NCBI RefSeq assembly: GCF_016920785.2
Contig: NW_024609953.1
Location: 1-64,000, forward strand
Length of the DNA stretch: 64,000 nt
Direction: 5' to 3'
Origin: Ixodes scapularis
Lineage: Eukaryota; Arthropoda; Arachnida; Ixodida; Ixodidae
A program made the position numbers and the translations under genes. Shown here piece by piece: positions 23,309-35,756 of this stretch (its first letter is position 1; every line of letters starts with the position of its first letter). Under the pieces are notes generated by a model, which saw nothing but the letters and a program-made list of their open reading frames with translations, made no database searches and had not been told where the DNA came from.

Positions 23309-26300
23309 GTAGGTAGTGGCTGCCCGCTTGTCTCCGGGGGGGAGCGGATTGGCTCACCTGCGCGGCGGCGACCGTCTTGCGAAACGGCCGCCCGCCCGGC
23401 CAGCGTCGCCCTCCGCGCCTACCTAGCGTGTTGACCTAGCGCTCGGGTTTCCTCTTGGGGGGGTTCTCGCGTGAATTCGAGATGGAATAACCTCGGCTCG
23501 GAAACGTAACGGTCCCGCGGCGCGCTGGGTTCGTTGTTGCCGCCGCAGCAGCAGCGCCCCGCCGATCAGCTGGTGCGACCAGACCCCCCCGGCGGCAGGC
23601 GGTGACTGGCGCCGCCGACTGGATTCGGGGAGCGGCTCGGGGCAGTCCTGCTTCTCGCAGTGTTGTTCTTGCCGTTGTCGCGGTGTGCGGGGAAGGTGCC
23701 ATGGCGTACGTCGCTCACTGCGCCTTTCTTGTTCGCAGTACGTCGGCGGGGAGCACGGTGGCTATCGACAACAAGATCGAGCAAGCCATGGTGAGAGTTC
23801 ACGACTTGCAACCACCCCTCCTTGTGTGTGTGTTTGTGTGTGTACGCGGGCGACGAACTTCCCTACATCGCGCAGGGGTGTGCGGGAAAAGCCACCCCCC
23901 CCCCCTCCTCCCTCTCTCCCACCTGGAGGCCCGCGCCCTCGACCCGGGGTTGGGGCTGGGCCGAGGCCGGGCCTTCGGCGTTGCAGTGCGCTGACCTTGG
24001 AGGTGGCAGCGCCGTTAGCTGCGCGTTCTGGGCTGTTTTCCAAGAACACAGTCTCTCCGTGCGATGCCGAATGAGGCGTCCCTGCGGTTGTGTGCGGAGA
24101 ACGGTTTGGTGATGAGTGGATTCTGTTGTGTGGAAAGTGTCAGCTCTAAGACACTTTGGCTGACTTGCATTGTTTCTTCCTTTACTAGGGGAGGCAGCGA
24201 TCTGTTAATGATCGTAATTCATGTTTTCGTAAAAATTTATCTATATCACAGTCCACTTATGTTGTCTCTTCGAGGTCTCTGGGGGTAATTATAGCTTAAT
24301 TAAGTTCGCAAATCAACCGTATGGATCAAATGAGAAAGTACCGGTCAAATGGAAAAGAAGATTCCCATTTGGAGCTGTTAATGAGAGTTAACGCTACCTT
24401 ATCCCTGCCTCTCTGTAGGTATGTGGCCCATAAAATTGAAGGCAGCGCTTTTGTAATCTTGCTTGTGCCCAGAATTTAACTTTCAAGTAAGATTAACTCT
24501 TCAAAGTTACGAAAAGAAATGTGAACGCCGCTCCGCATTGAGGGCAATCATGCCCATAGAGTTATTAACATGTTCGCTAGAGGTTCAGCTGGCACTAGTG
24601 TCTATGCGACTTCTGGGAGGCAAATTGAAGCAGACAGCAACCAGTTGGCTTTTGCGGTGCTCCTGTGCATTCCTTTGAGAAAACAGCACGTGCATTGTGT
24701 CTTCGCCAGAAAATAACGTGGATAACTTTTGTTTTCTTGGGTCGTACCGAATAGTATGTACCTTTATTAACATTGTAAAAGTGTAATTGCTTCAGTTACA
24801 GCATTTTTCTTTACCACTGAACTATGTCAAGTTTCGCTATGTTTCAGGCCCAAACCTCTGTTCCCTAGCAGGTGTGTAAAAACGAGTGACGATTCTAAGC
24901 GAAATAACAATTGGAAGGGATGAAGAGTGTTTTCAAGGTCCACCAGCCCTCTGGTGATGCTTATATAATGCTAATATGCAGGTCCCGTCACATGACAATG
25001 ACCCCATCGTGCATCTTTCGAGCGGTTAAACCATTCAAAACATAAAAAATAAAGAATGTGCGATATGAGTGGTATGACTTTTTATTATTTTCTATGCCAA
25101 GCAGCTTTTATCGGGGATCTGTTCTCTGGCTTCTCCCTATTTTCAAAGATTTCGATCATGCGGGTGATGTTTTGAATGCAGAACAAGCATCTTTGCGCAT
25201 AATCACTAGCAGAAAGAACAGAGCTGTACTTATTTATTTTTATTTGATCGCCTGCATGCACAAGGAGTTACTTATCCAGTGTGACTGCATAGTGCTTGCC
25301 GTCTCTCTTGGTTTTCCACGTGTCCTTCGTTCGTTTGGCACATACATCACCCATGCTGGAAGGTGCGGACTCCGTGTGTATGAAGCCGTTTTAGCACCGT
25401 TTTAAATGCCATGAATTTGAAATAAAAACGCCGTAACTGACCAATTATATCGTCTGCGTGGCTGAGAAACGTTCCAATCTACCCAATATGTATGAATTAT
25501 TTGTGATATTTACTCTTATGATCGAGCACAGGAAGAAAATGCACTCACTTTTTCCCATAAAAATATAGTACCATAAGTCAATTTCCGACTGGTTGCTGTC
25601 TTTTTCAATTTGCAACAGAACACTAGTGCCATTTGAACCCCTAGCATACATTATAATAATTCTATGATCTTGACTGCATGTTGTTTGCCTTCCTTTGCTG
25701 GTTGGCGGTGGCTAAACGAAAGATGAGAGATGAGAGCTGGTGTCATCTACCGGTAACAGCTCCAAACACAACTCTCCATGGTTCAAGTCAGTAATTGAAA
25801 TGATCAAAAAGTATGGTCTCCTTTCTCACAGTACAGGAGCTACACGTTAGTATTTCACATGGCATCGTGAACCACTAAAATAACCCTTCAGTGAAAAGCA
25901 GAGCGGTCTGTATGTGCAGGCATAAATTTTTCTGGCTCGTTTTTACAGTCTGCTTCTCTATTCATGCCACTATAGATGTTAGCAATGGGGTGAAACACTC
26001 AAAGTTTTCACACAACGTCACAGCAGCGCATATGCATTTTGCTTGAGTGGCGTGCGAGTTGCAAGATTCGAGTGCGAACATTAAATTTTCAGGGAATAGG
26101 GAGTCATTCATGTCAATCGTAGCGGTTACAAAGAAACTTGCGTGGAATTGTGAAACGGCCACTTGCCAGCAACGTGCGGGTGCGTAGTTTAAAAAAGGAC
26201 AGGCTAATGTTCTTGTGTCATTTTATTTAGCCCAAACAATAAAAAAGTGGGGGACTCACCACAGCAAAGTATTCATGTATATGTGGAACCGTGCATGTAC

Positions 26301-29300
26301 ACCACTGGAAAAATATCGCAGTATTCAATAATGGCAACAGCTCCTATCAGTTTGTTTTGGAATACAAACCCTCAACTGTATGCTCGGAACCAAATACTTG
26401 GTGCCAACTGTTGGGAAAAAGAAAACGCAAACACACGCAATGCGCCACTTGTCAAGGTTGCTGCTTAGAAGAAACAGAATATTGTCAGCATGGGCAGATT
26501 GACTAGTTTGCCTCTCTTAAATTAATACCTGCTAATGAGAAGTCTCTCTCGATTGGTGCACTTGATGCTGGAGTGGCATACTCCAACTGTTTTATACAAG
26601 AATGAGGTACATAAACTTCTGCTTGCGCAAGTTCCAGAACTCCAGAGGATCGAATTCAATCTCCTCAATCTACTTGTAGGCAAAGAAGCCACTTGCAAGC
26701 TTCTTCTACCTTTCTGTGGCTTGCACGTCGGGGGTTTTCTTTGCCCAAAGAATGTTTCTCACTCTTTCCCTGCCAAACAAGAACATACTTTCCTGGGACA
26801 ACTGATGCTCCTGCATTCGTTACTTTTTCTAGGGACAGCATTTTTGGTGAGATGGAACGTTCTAAAGCAATCTTTGGTGAGAATCAAATCTTTCATGACA
26901 TAAAGAACAATTTGTTTCCCGATTGGCACGTTTTATCTAAGAGAGTAGTTTTCTCCCGCAATGCATTCGATGATGCAGTTCCTACTCTACACAAGTGGTT
27001 CTCAGATGGGGGGTCCACGTAGTTATTTAGGTACCCTTTAAAGCCTTGCCTCGTCATTCAAGCGCGGCAAAAAAAGCTGCATTTTTTTTTTTTTTTTCAA
27101 ATTAAGAAGAAACATTCTAATGTTCGGGTAAATTTTCTCATGTGTATGTCAGTGATAAAAGCCTACTTCACACGAGCTCTCAGCTATATCCATTTATTCA
27201 ATCATTATCATAATTAACCTATACCTTTCTCTTCCCCTCAACACAAATGGGGTCCTCTGTCATCTCCTCCGATCCACAAGGGGTCCGTGAAACATCAGTG
27301 GTTGAGAAACGCTGCCCTACCCTGTGTGGCTGCACATGTTTGTGGGCCACCTCGGCAAAAAGTGTAGATCCGGACCCACGAATATCCGCATCCGACCCAC
27401 AATCTGCCAAATCTGATTCATTTTTATCAGCATCTGCCAGTTTACTGCGAATACCCTCGGACTATTTGCGGATAATCCGCGGATATGGAGAGCTCCAACT
27501 ATTATGTATACTACATATAAAAAGCATACCCCCTTCCCACAATACCTAAAAGCAATGCTGCTTAAATCTTTGATAGTACTCTTGAAGGTGTGCTCTTCTT
27601 GCTCATACACTTTTAATGTGGCCAAGCAATTGAATACCCCGTACAGACGAGCTGGAATGATCAGTGCCTTTACCTAATGAGCTGAAATCTTTATCGTAGA
27701 TGCATCTTGGTTGTTGGGTTTTTGCCTCGTGAAATTTCGAGGCATATCTTCATTCCTGTAAGATATTTGTTGATTTGCAAAAGATTGTCGGCCAGTAATA
27801 AGGCCGAAGCGGGAGAGGATACAGTCATTTCGCAGACCAGAGTTGCATAATGCAACAAGAGAAAGGGAGCAATTTAAGAAATGTAAAGAAAACGCACAAA
27901 AAAGTTACACCTCAGAAAGGCATACAATTGACCAAAGTACTGTCGAGCAAAGCCCCTGGATAAATTCATGCTTCGCATTTCTTACGAGTACCGACAACCA
28001 TTGTTGTGCAGACGCGTGAGGTATGTTACGACAAGCGTGGGCTTCGTGCATTGGCGCATTTGACGTCGCTTGTGAGACGGACGCGAGCCTGTGGAGGGGC
28101 TTCACTGTCGGGCCCGAATTAAATGCGAACCGCAGAGTGCGTTGCCTTCAATACATGATAATCTACCCGGAGTTTCTCCGGAAACTCTGTAGAAATGCAG
28201 ATTGAAGAGGGGGCGCTATGAGGGTGTGCACATCAAAGTAGGATGCACACCCTCGCGGTAGCTCTCTCCGCTTCACATTTCTACGAGTTCCCTGGGGCCT
28301 CCAGGTGGCACAGCATCTGTCGACATACTCAGCTGTTTGCGTTTTGTTGGGGTATAGTAGTACAGCGTAAACTCGTTAGAACAGACCTCGATGGGAGTGT
28401 AATTTTGGTTTGTCGTAAAAGGAGTATGCAGAACGCAGATGCTCTCGCTGCAGACTTTGACGTGGATTAGGACTGGAATCTATTCTAACCAGTGAGACTG
28501 ACAAAATGTGAATGGATATTAGAAAAGATGTGGTTTATGGCCGCTTCTGAGCTTTTAGAGGTAACAATTTTTTTTATTGATCTGTACTGATGAATGAAAG
28601 TTGCATAATGTCTTAAGTAAAGACTGCTGCCCAAGAGTCTGCTATAATAGAACAGTGAACTGCTTTTAAACTCCTTAATATAGTCCTTTATATCCGAAGA
28701 CAGGTTGTAACAGAATCTGTAATAAGCGGAGTTGGCTTGGCAGCATAGGTGGGAAGACCAACCAAACTTCACAAATTGGTATGTTATAACCAGATGTGTG
28801 CTGTTGCTGCAATGAGGTTATAGTGTAGATTATTCAAAGTAAATATGTGGAGAGGCATATTGTTTCATTCTGTTATACTCCTGAGGAAGAAGGAGTATCT
28901 GAGAGCTCTTGTGCGAGCGAATACAGGAGTTGTTTGGAAGGCTCTGGAACCACAAGCACGCCTGTGCTACCAGAGCTCGTAAAGGTATATTCAACCTAGC
29001 TAGTGCTTCCTTCGAGATTTGTGAGGCGTAATTTTGTTAATTCGAATCAAGTTGTCAAGTGACTAAAGCCAGTAGTGACGGTTATATATAAAATTAACGG
29101 GAGGTTCTTGAGCTTGTGGAAGCCTGCCAATATCTTTCCTCGTAAAAAGATTTCACACAGTGAAAGCATGCTCCAACCGAGACCTTAATATAGCTGAAGA
29201 CTTTGACGTGAGTGGACGCACATTTAAGCTTATTCCTTACCAGGCCTAGCTTCTGGCGTGCAGATGCACAGATGCATTCAGTGTGGAAATGTAACCCCAA

Positions 29301-32300
29301 GGCTCTCACCTTGACTAAAAACCACAAAACAAAACATTTCCAGGCCTATGTTACTAGGCTCTGAAAACAGTGTGTCAGAATAAATAGTGCTTGTGTCGCA
29401 GAAATAAATGATTGTGAGACACGATTTCAAACGTGTGCGCCTTTTATTATTTTTATACCTCAGAGGCCGGTGTCCCCTTTCAAGTAAAGGGTTAAAGGCA
29501 CACTGACGCCCCCCCAAAATGTTTTTAAATTTTTTGCCAGGCGATTCATTATGGTGTAAGACTACCCAATCAGTATTTTGCTTCAGCGTCACATATATTT
29601 TTCATAAAGTGAAAAAAACGCAACTGCTAAAAACTGAAACCGAAACTTGTCTGAGGAGGAAGGAGGAATATAGAGGAAAAGAAAGTTACCAAAAGTCACG
29701 TGGCAGTGCAACTTTTGTTTTTTTATCAACGTATTTGCAGCTTTTTAGAACCCACGAAAAAATAGGTTTTATATGGTTTTCTATATTTAATATTGAGTGT
29801 GTGCCTTCAATGACCCACGACTTCGATTATCTTTGGTGCTTGTGTCTAAACCATAGAAAACGGCACGTGACCACGGAGAAGAGAGTGAGCTCGACTCAAA
29901 CCGGCCAGTTCTCAATCGGCGGTTTTCGAGCGGAAAGAAAATTAATTTCGAGCCACAGATTGTGTTTTGGGTAGTTGAGCTCTCATATCTCATGTACAAA
30001 TAAAAACCTTGGCAAGCATAAATACCCTGTTAGTGCCTCTTTAAAGGGCCCTGCAAGGACTTTTATTGGTTTTCAATTTGCACCAAACCTGAGCGCACTA
30101 AACGTAGTAACTTAAACTTTTCTTTTCTCGAATTTCGCTTCATTTTAAAAGTTGCAGGCAAATTAAAATTACAAAAACAAGCAAAAAATAACCTTCTTCA
30201 TGATGTCCTTGGTCGCTTGAGTGGCCGGGACCTAGAGGAGGGGTAGTGAGCTCATCGAGCACTCACAACTGCCGCACTCCGTGTCGTAGGCTCGAGGGGG
30301 CGCCACTAAAGCATGTTCTGGATAGGCTGTATTAGCCCCAAGAGCAAACACAAGCGTCGCTGCAGTCGCCGCGCCCTGATTGGGTGAGGTGTACCGTGAC
30401 GTCAGGAGGAGGACTCCGCTCCGCGATCTCGCATCGGCTCGCTTCCCAGCACCGATTTCCTGGTTTGGCGTTGTGTGCCGCAAGCTCTTCGAGGAGCTGG
30501 ACTTCGTTTACCCGGTGTACAAGACGTTGAGTTAGGCCAATATTGGCATGCTTCCGTACATTTTATAAGCCTGCTCGTCCCTTTTACCTTTAAAATTGGG
30601 TTACAAATTCCGAAAGCTATCGGCGGAGGCGATTCCGTCGATGAGCTTCCCCGTCTGTCCACGTGAAACAAGGCAATCTTGCGAGGGGTCGGTGAAGGCG
30701 GTGGCGCAAGTGTTTCAGACGCTGGAATTCTGTTCCTTGCATGTTCATGATTTAGGACGATATTACATCCCGCTTTCAAGGCATTTGAAGTGGCATTTAT
30801 ATCATGGGCCTTTGGGTGGTCGGCAAATTAGCTCGCGACCCCGACTCTGCGCTGCCACTTTGCATGCGCTGGTTCGCAGATGTTTTAAAGGCCCTGCGTC
30901 TGATGATCTTTGAAGTGCTCGTGGAACAGGGTTGTTTTACATAAATGTAGCTTCTTCGTGAATTAATTATATGGTCTATACACGTATTCAGGCATATTTC
31001 TTAGAAGATGCACAATTACTGGAAATTAGTTTGTATGGTAGCAGCAAAAACGGCCGAATCGCCCCCAGTTGCCTGTATGATATGTATCGAACTGCCCAAA
31101 ATATGCACAGCAATAGTGCCGTAATTTGGAATGTTTATAATTTTTTCTGACACTCTTTATTCCAGACTTGGGTATTCGGAAAATACACAGTTTAGACTGA
31201 ATTGTCATTTCCAATTAAAAGAGACTGCTGCAGGTCCTCAGAAGCTTCCTATGACTCCAAACTCCCTACAGCTGGACTCTGACAACAGAGGAAAGCAGGA
31301 GTAAGAGCAAGCTTTTGAACAACTGTCCAGTGGTAGATGCAGCACTAGTAGCGGAAAATGTGGAACCAGTGAAGGGCGGCAGTCTGCGTGAGAAAAGCTT
31401 CTGGTATTTTAGCTCCAGGACAATTCAATTTAAGTAAAATCTAAATTTTACTTTAATTTAAAATAACGAGCTAGACACCTTCGCTTACGTTTGTTATACA
31501 TTACTTGAGGGTTTGCATAAACAAGTCCACAGATACCACCGTGTAGTCCACTGAAATATTATCCGAATCCAGCAAAGGTCAAATGCAAGCAATGAATATA
31601 ATAAATGTTCCTTGTTTATTTTTACTTTGCCCCTGCTTGGGTTGTCTTATTTGTGATTCTCTCGCCATGGCCCAGACTGTATTTAGCATATTGCTCGAGC
31701 AGCCTGCAGCTTTTTTGCTTCGGCTATCTTGTTTAAAAACAGAGATACAAAAGAAATAGTATACATAACCTGCCAATTCATTCAGACCATCAGCAGCATT
31801 TATTGCGCGAGACGTAAATCTATAATGATGCTCCTACAATTGTGGCCATATTTCTTTATTTTCGTATACCAGCTGTGATTCATGCGTTGCCTGCCCTGTC
31901 AACCATGCTTAAAATGTTGGTTGAAGTTTCGCCTGTAGGTACAGGTCATACCTCAATAAAGGCACATATAAAAATTTACACTTCCTACAAAAAACACGCA
32001 GAAAAAAAATTAAATAAAAACGAGCGTGCCGACAACTAGCGTCATCACAGCCTCCACAAGGCGAGCGGGGCGAGTCAGGGAAAAATTTTCTCCTTGCCGT
32101 GACGTTACCCCGGTTTGCCGTAAGGAGGCGCCACGCAAACTTCTCGGGGCTAATAAAGCGGGCAGCCAAGGTGGCTCGCATTGCATTTGCTGCACGATTA
32201 AACACTAATTCTGCATCACACTTCATTGGCCACAAACGACAGTAAGCACGGGGTAAAGATCAGTTCAGAACGCGAGCCACTTTGCGCTGCCATACCGCCG

Positions 32301-35300
32301 AAAGGCCAAACCGCAAGCCAAAGCTGCTTGCCGAAGGCTTTTGGAACGTACGGAACCGGTCGGATCCTCCAGTTCGTACGACGGCAGCGCCGCCGCATAC
32401 ATCCGAAACCTTTCTATGCTCGCCGCTCGTTAATGCCTGATCCCACCACACCTTTCTAGTATGCGCCGCCTTTTCCACCGCTTGGTATGTCGAAGGGTCA
32501 TTTCTTGTTTCCGTATTTTATAAACTGCATTTGTTTCTTTTCTGATCTAAAATAGTGAACAAAAACTACTTTTATAAATAATTGAAATGGTTCGCACCAC
32601 TTATATTATTTCGTATGAAAAGAAGCTTTTAGCGGCTGTGACCAGTAGTAAGCCCAGGACCAAAGACGTCACATTTTACGCGCTTTCGGTACCCCAGGTC
32701 GCCTCTGTCGGTGGAAGAGGTTTCCGCGTCATTCGGTTACAAATATGACGCACTGATATTCAGTTGCTCTCTCCATGCCCGCTGGCTTGCCTGAACCTTA
32801 AGAGAGGTGGAAACCGCAAAAAAGGTGGATGCTTAAATAGGATTGCAGGGCCCCTTTAAGGAAGGATAGAGATAGACGTGGGAAGCGGGTATCAGGATTG
32901 TGAGGTACCCACATACAAGTAATTACAAGTCAGTAACTGTTTGTTTGTGCAACACGGTGTGCATAAACAATCAATCGCTTTTTCCTGTTTTCGTTTTTGT
33001 GTTTTTTTTAATTCAAAGGCTGCCCCAAATACCTATTATAGCATTGTGTCACAGTGCTTGATTTATTTATAATACTGCAGCTCTCCACCGGAAGCCATGG
33101 TGGGAGTTGAATTAATATTAGAAATAGAGAAAATGAACATGAGCACATTAAAAAGGCAGTTTGAGAAAATATGTTAAGTGCAGTACCAAAATGTTCCAAT
33201 TCAGTTGTTTAGGGAACCAACCCAATGGTTCAAATTTGTGTTCCTTTTGAGCTACCCAAACTACCGTAATATCCCAAGAGATAGCCCACCTAAAATCTAG
33301 AGCAAATAGGGCAAAAATAAGGAATGGGCTCACTTTCAGTGTGCAATCAAGAAAAGTTGAAAAAAAAAAGAAGTCTATTTTTAGGTGATGTGTCCTTGCA
33401 AAACCTGTTATCGTGACAAGTTGCAATGAAGCAAAGGTGACTATTGTACTTCTCCATCAACAACGTTCGTTATATTTTGCTAAAGCTAACTTACTGCACT
33501 TACGGCAAGGCCATCATTGCTATGAACACTATGATTACTAGAAGTGGGTTATCTTTCAGGGTCGGGCATCTCTCGAGACATTACGCTAACTACAGTTTTG
33601 AGATAGATGGGATTTACTGTTTCTGGGGTGCTATTTATTTTTTCTAAATTCAGAGTATGAGAAAACAGCGAGTGAAGGTGATGCCAAGACCAACCTTCAG
33701 ATTTTCCTACAGTATGTCGTGCAATATTTTCATTCTGCTAGCTTCCCCAGTTTTCATTTCTCACCATCAAACTTCCTGTAAACCATCGGGAACAGGTTGT
33801 GCCGCCCAAATTTACAACATCAATCGTCACATTTTCAGTGCTGCCAGTGGAACATTTCAGTTTAAAACCTTTGGTGAGGATTAGGTTTAAATATTAAATA
33901 ACATTGCAAAAAAAAAAAAAAGGAAAGAAAAAAATTTATTATTTTGACCTATAATTTGGATTACTATTGGGGAGCAGGTCGAGCTACAGAGGGCACTCTG
34001 TCCATCTTGTTTTCCCCAGAGCTGGGCATTTAACCAACACAAGGACCGTGAACTCTATTGTTAACGTCTTCTTCCTCGATAGAGCACGGGGCACAGTGCA
34101 ATGCGAAAACTGTTAACAATAAACGGAGTGACGTCAGCGTGACGCGACAGGCCGAATGTCTGTTGAAAGCAGTAGTCAGAGGATGCGAGTTTAACTCACT
34201 TCGGCCTTTGTACCAAGCAGGTGCTGGACACATGCACGGTGGACGCCGCGTTGTATACGCAGACTGGTATAGAGGGTAAATGGTTCAGCAGCTGTATCCC
34301 TGGTTAGGGGGAGACATCGGAGAGAAATTGCAAACTATAACAAAGTTTATTGAACAGTACCCCGACGTTTTGGGACCGATTCGGTCCCTTGCTCACAAGT
34401 GAGTGCCGGTGGGGAACTGCATTGCTATTTGCATGCATGGATGTAGGGGTTTTTGCAGACGAAGAGTGCACGAGGAGCGGTTTATGTTTCCATTTGTTGG
34501 TTGGATAAACGAGGACTCAACAAAGAGCTGCTTTTTCCATTGCCTCCAAGGCCAGCATGGTGCTTCCTTCAAGGTCTATTGTGTGGCCAGTTCCTTCCGC
34601 GTGTTCCGCTGGGGCACTTGCTTCCACATCTTTCTTTCGGACATTGGCGTCGTATTTGTGACGCATGAGCCTTTCTGGGAAGTTTTTACTCTCCCCGGCA
34701 TATGAGGCCAAACAATGCCCACATGGTATGCTGTAGGCGACACATTGAGGCTTTTCTTTGGGGTGTCGATCCTTCGAAAGGGGGAGGCATTGGCCGATCG
34801 TCGACACGAGCTTGTGAGTTGCCGCAATTCTGCAGCGATTCCGTCGCCCTTCTTCGGGCGACGGAAGAACACAAGCACCTGCCAAATGCTGATGCAGCGC
34901 TTGGCTACGTTGTACGAGCACTGCGACAATCATTGCCAATGTCTCCATGGGTGTAGTTCTCAAGTTAGCCGCTTGGGGCACACTGGTTGAATCTCCTCCC
35001 CAATAGTCTATTGCAGGGTAAGAAATCAAAACAAGCTCCCCCCTTCAAAGCGCTTCACTTTTTTCATTTTAACAGAGTGAGCACTGGAGAGGAGATGAGG
35101 AGGAACTCTCCTTGTTCACAAATTTTCCTCTGCTAAAGAAAGAGTAGAGTACTCCGCGGGGAAAGCCTTCCTCAGTTTTGTCTTTCAGTGCGTCGAATCG
35201 ATATTGAAGCAAATTGCCGACCGTTGAAATTTCGCACGAGCGCCCTGGAAGAAGCGGTGGTGTTGCCGTCTCTAGCGACAATCTCTGAACCCTTGCTCGT

Positions 35301-35756
35301 TCCTCCTGTGGCTTCCCCCAGGACCTGGTCAAGAGCCACCTCATGTTTGCGGTGCGTGAGGAGGTGGACGTACTCAAGGAGAAGATCACTGAGCTGCTGG
35401 ACCGCATCAGCCAGCTAGAGTACGAGAATGGCATCTTGCGGGCCGGGGCCAGCCCGGAGACCCTCGGCCTGCTCGCCCAGCCGCCCCCGCAGCAGCCCGC
35501 CCTGGCCGGCCAGCAGCCGACGCCGGCCCTCCCACAGCCGGCCCCCGCGGCCGGTCCGCAGCCCACGCTCCAGCCAGCCGCGGCTCTGCAGCCAACGGCC
35601 GGTCCACAACTGGCCACCGTGCCGCAGCCGGGCCCCGTCCCGCAGCCGGCCGCCGGTCCGCAGCAGCAGGCGGTGACTTTGCCTCAGGTGGCTGCAACGA
35701 CGCAGCAACCGCAGCAGCAACAACAACAACAGTCACTGCCTCCGCTGCCCACATAG
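23211..35756 (+). CDS. bun: TSC22-domain protein (bunched/TSC22D family), three coding exons
   Basis: The exons at 23211-23308, 23739-23790 and 35322-35756 join in phase to a 194-residue protein. TSC22/bunched proteins form dimers through a TSC box and leucine zipper and act in growth and transcriptional control (Drosophila bunched promotes growth; vertebrate TSC22D1 is TGF-beta induced). Residues 1-33 are specific to this N-terminus, 34-60 carry the conserved AIDNKIEQAMDLVKSHLM block, about 61-90 the zipper, and 95-194 a Pro/Gln/Ala-rich tail. All splice sites are GT-AG. This is a short isoform; a long-isoform first exon is not visible in the window. The second intron is 11.5 kb and filled with transposons. 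The neighbours are mobile elements, not genes. Confidence 0.93.
23739..23790 (+). CDS. bun: TSC22 coding exon 2, the conserved 52-nt exon
   Basis: The acceptor is ttgttcgcag and the donor gtgaga. It encodes TSAGSTVAIDNKIEQAM, matching the start of the TSC box in vertebrate and fly members. Its length (52 nt) and its end on a complete Met codon fit the arrangement I recall for the family. Confidence 0.95.
24555..25666. mobile_element. 1.1-kb non-autonomous element, family A copy 1
   Basis: Both ends begin catagagttatta when read inward, and the inverted similarity extends for roughly 120 bases (through ctagaggttca, gcagacagcaaccag). The flanks atcatgcc and atcttgac agree at six of eight bases, consistent with a decayed 8-bp duplication. 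The copy at 46685-47823 is alike over its whole length. No transposase. It lies in TSC22 intron 2. Confidence 0.85.
26992..27314. mobile_element. Charlie-like hAT miniature
   Basis: The left end is caagtggttctcagatgggg. The right end, reversed, is cagcgtttctcaaccactg. This is the C-A-G-NGGTTCTCAA terminal pattern known from Charlie-type hAT elements. The flanks (ctctac and ccctac) only hint at a duplication. It includes a T-run at about 27082-27098. Confidence 0.55.
27315..28800. other. Intronic, no gene; one hairpin
   Basis: About 27360-27490 is rich in atccgcggat-like words, another degraded repeat. A hairpin gagggtgtgca / tgcacaccctc lies at 28219-28253. No coding exon was recognised. Confidence 0.45.
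28990..29330 (-). pseudogene. Degraded LINE reverse-transcriptase fragment
   Basis: On the - strand the frame from 29327 reads SARQKLGLVRNKLKCASTHVK, resembling the non-catalytic region of CR1-like reverse transcriptases (a conserved LGF.RRNL...K.LAY pattern). Later frames resemble further blocks but are broken. The match is weak, so this is tentative. Confidence 0.4.
29496..30040. mobile_element. TTAA-flanked element, family B (+ copy)
   Basis: TTAA at 29492-29495 and 30041-30044. The ends are aggcacactgacgcc and, reversed, agaggcactaacag. It is the inverted relative of 20401-20965. The open frame 29519-29974 lies inside and is not a gene I recognise. Confidence 0.75.
30045..32855. mobile_element. 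Candidate 2.8-kb TTAA-flanked element
   Basis: agggccctgca directly follows TTAA (30041-30044). The reverse complement of the right end, aggggccctgca, directly precedes TTAA at 32856-32859. A further left-end-like start (ttaaaggccctgcg) at 30885 suggests a composite or nested structure. Frames at 30596-30913 contain GPLGGRQISSRPRLCAATL, which I cannot assign. The 2.8 kb unit could be two fragments that only look paired. Confidence 0.5.
33480..33600. repeat. Small dispersed repeat also seen near 55.5 kb
   Basis: attactagaagtgggttatc here matches, inverted, gatagcccacttctagtaat at about 55485-55505. The word gatagcccac also occurs at about 33280 and 48708. The region 32860-34300 otherwise holds no recognisable gene. 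Confidence 0.5.
34310..35029 (-). pseudogene. Penelope-like element, GIY-YIG endonuclease part and tail
   Basis: The - strand frame 35029-34517 encodes VAYSIPCGHCLASYAGES, the nuclease start (family form roughly IPC..C...YIGET), then LMRHKYDANVRKKD and PAEHAEGTGHTIDLEGS. This is the Cys/His-bearing GIY-YIG domain that Penelope-like retroelements carry after their reverse transcriptase. The second motif reads YAGES rather than YIGET. The upstream linker (about 34930-34790) continues in another frame, so there is a frameshift, and the reverse transcriptase is missing. The 3' flank has a hairpin at 34364-34400 and an aataaa on the - strand near 34345. It lies antisense in TSC22 intron 2, ending about 290 bp before exon 3. 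Confidence 0.8.
35322..35756 (+). CDS. bun: TSC22 coding exon 3 (TSC box, leucine zipper, Pro/Gln tail)
   Basis: The acceptor is gcttcccccag. The exon opens with DLVKSHLMFAVREEVDVLKE, continues with leucines in heptad spacing to ENGIL, then ASPETL, the conserved end of the zipper. The tail is rich in Pro, Ala and Gln and ends with a run of glutamines before SLPPLPT and TAG at 35754. Long frames on the opposite strand and in the other + frame are shadows of this GC-rich tail. Confidence 0.95.
   Translation, partial: DLVKSHLMFAVREEVDVLKEKITELLDRISQLEYENGILRAGASPETLGLLAQPPPQQPALAGQQPTPALPQPAPAAGPQPTLQPAAALQPTAGPQLATVPQPGPVPQPAAGPQQQAVTLPQVAATTQQPQQQQQQQSLPPLPT

Larger units (their letters stand above)
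22900..24050 (+). promoter_or_regulatory. CpG-rich island / probable TSC22 promoter and 5' UTR
   Basis: Base composition changes abruptly from AT-rich to strongly GC- and CpG-rich around the first coding exon and falls back after about 24.05 kb. I see no TATA box, and the transcription start cannot be placed. The long open frames on both strands here are explained by the lack of stops in GC-rich DNA. Confidence 0.6.

Noticed and set aside
22577..23434. 285-codon open frame on the + strand upstream of and across TSC22 exon 1
   Set aside because: It runs through a T-homopolymer and then GC-rich island DNA where stops are rare, overlaps the real exon in another frame, and shows no domain.
35069..35617. 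182-codon - strand frame, and other antisense frames, over TSC22 exon 3
   Set aside because: Mirror of the repetitive Pro/Gln-rich coding sequence; no start context or domain.
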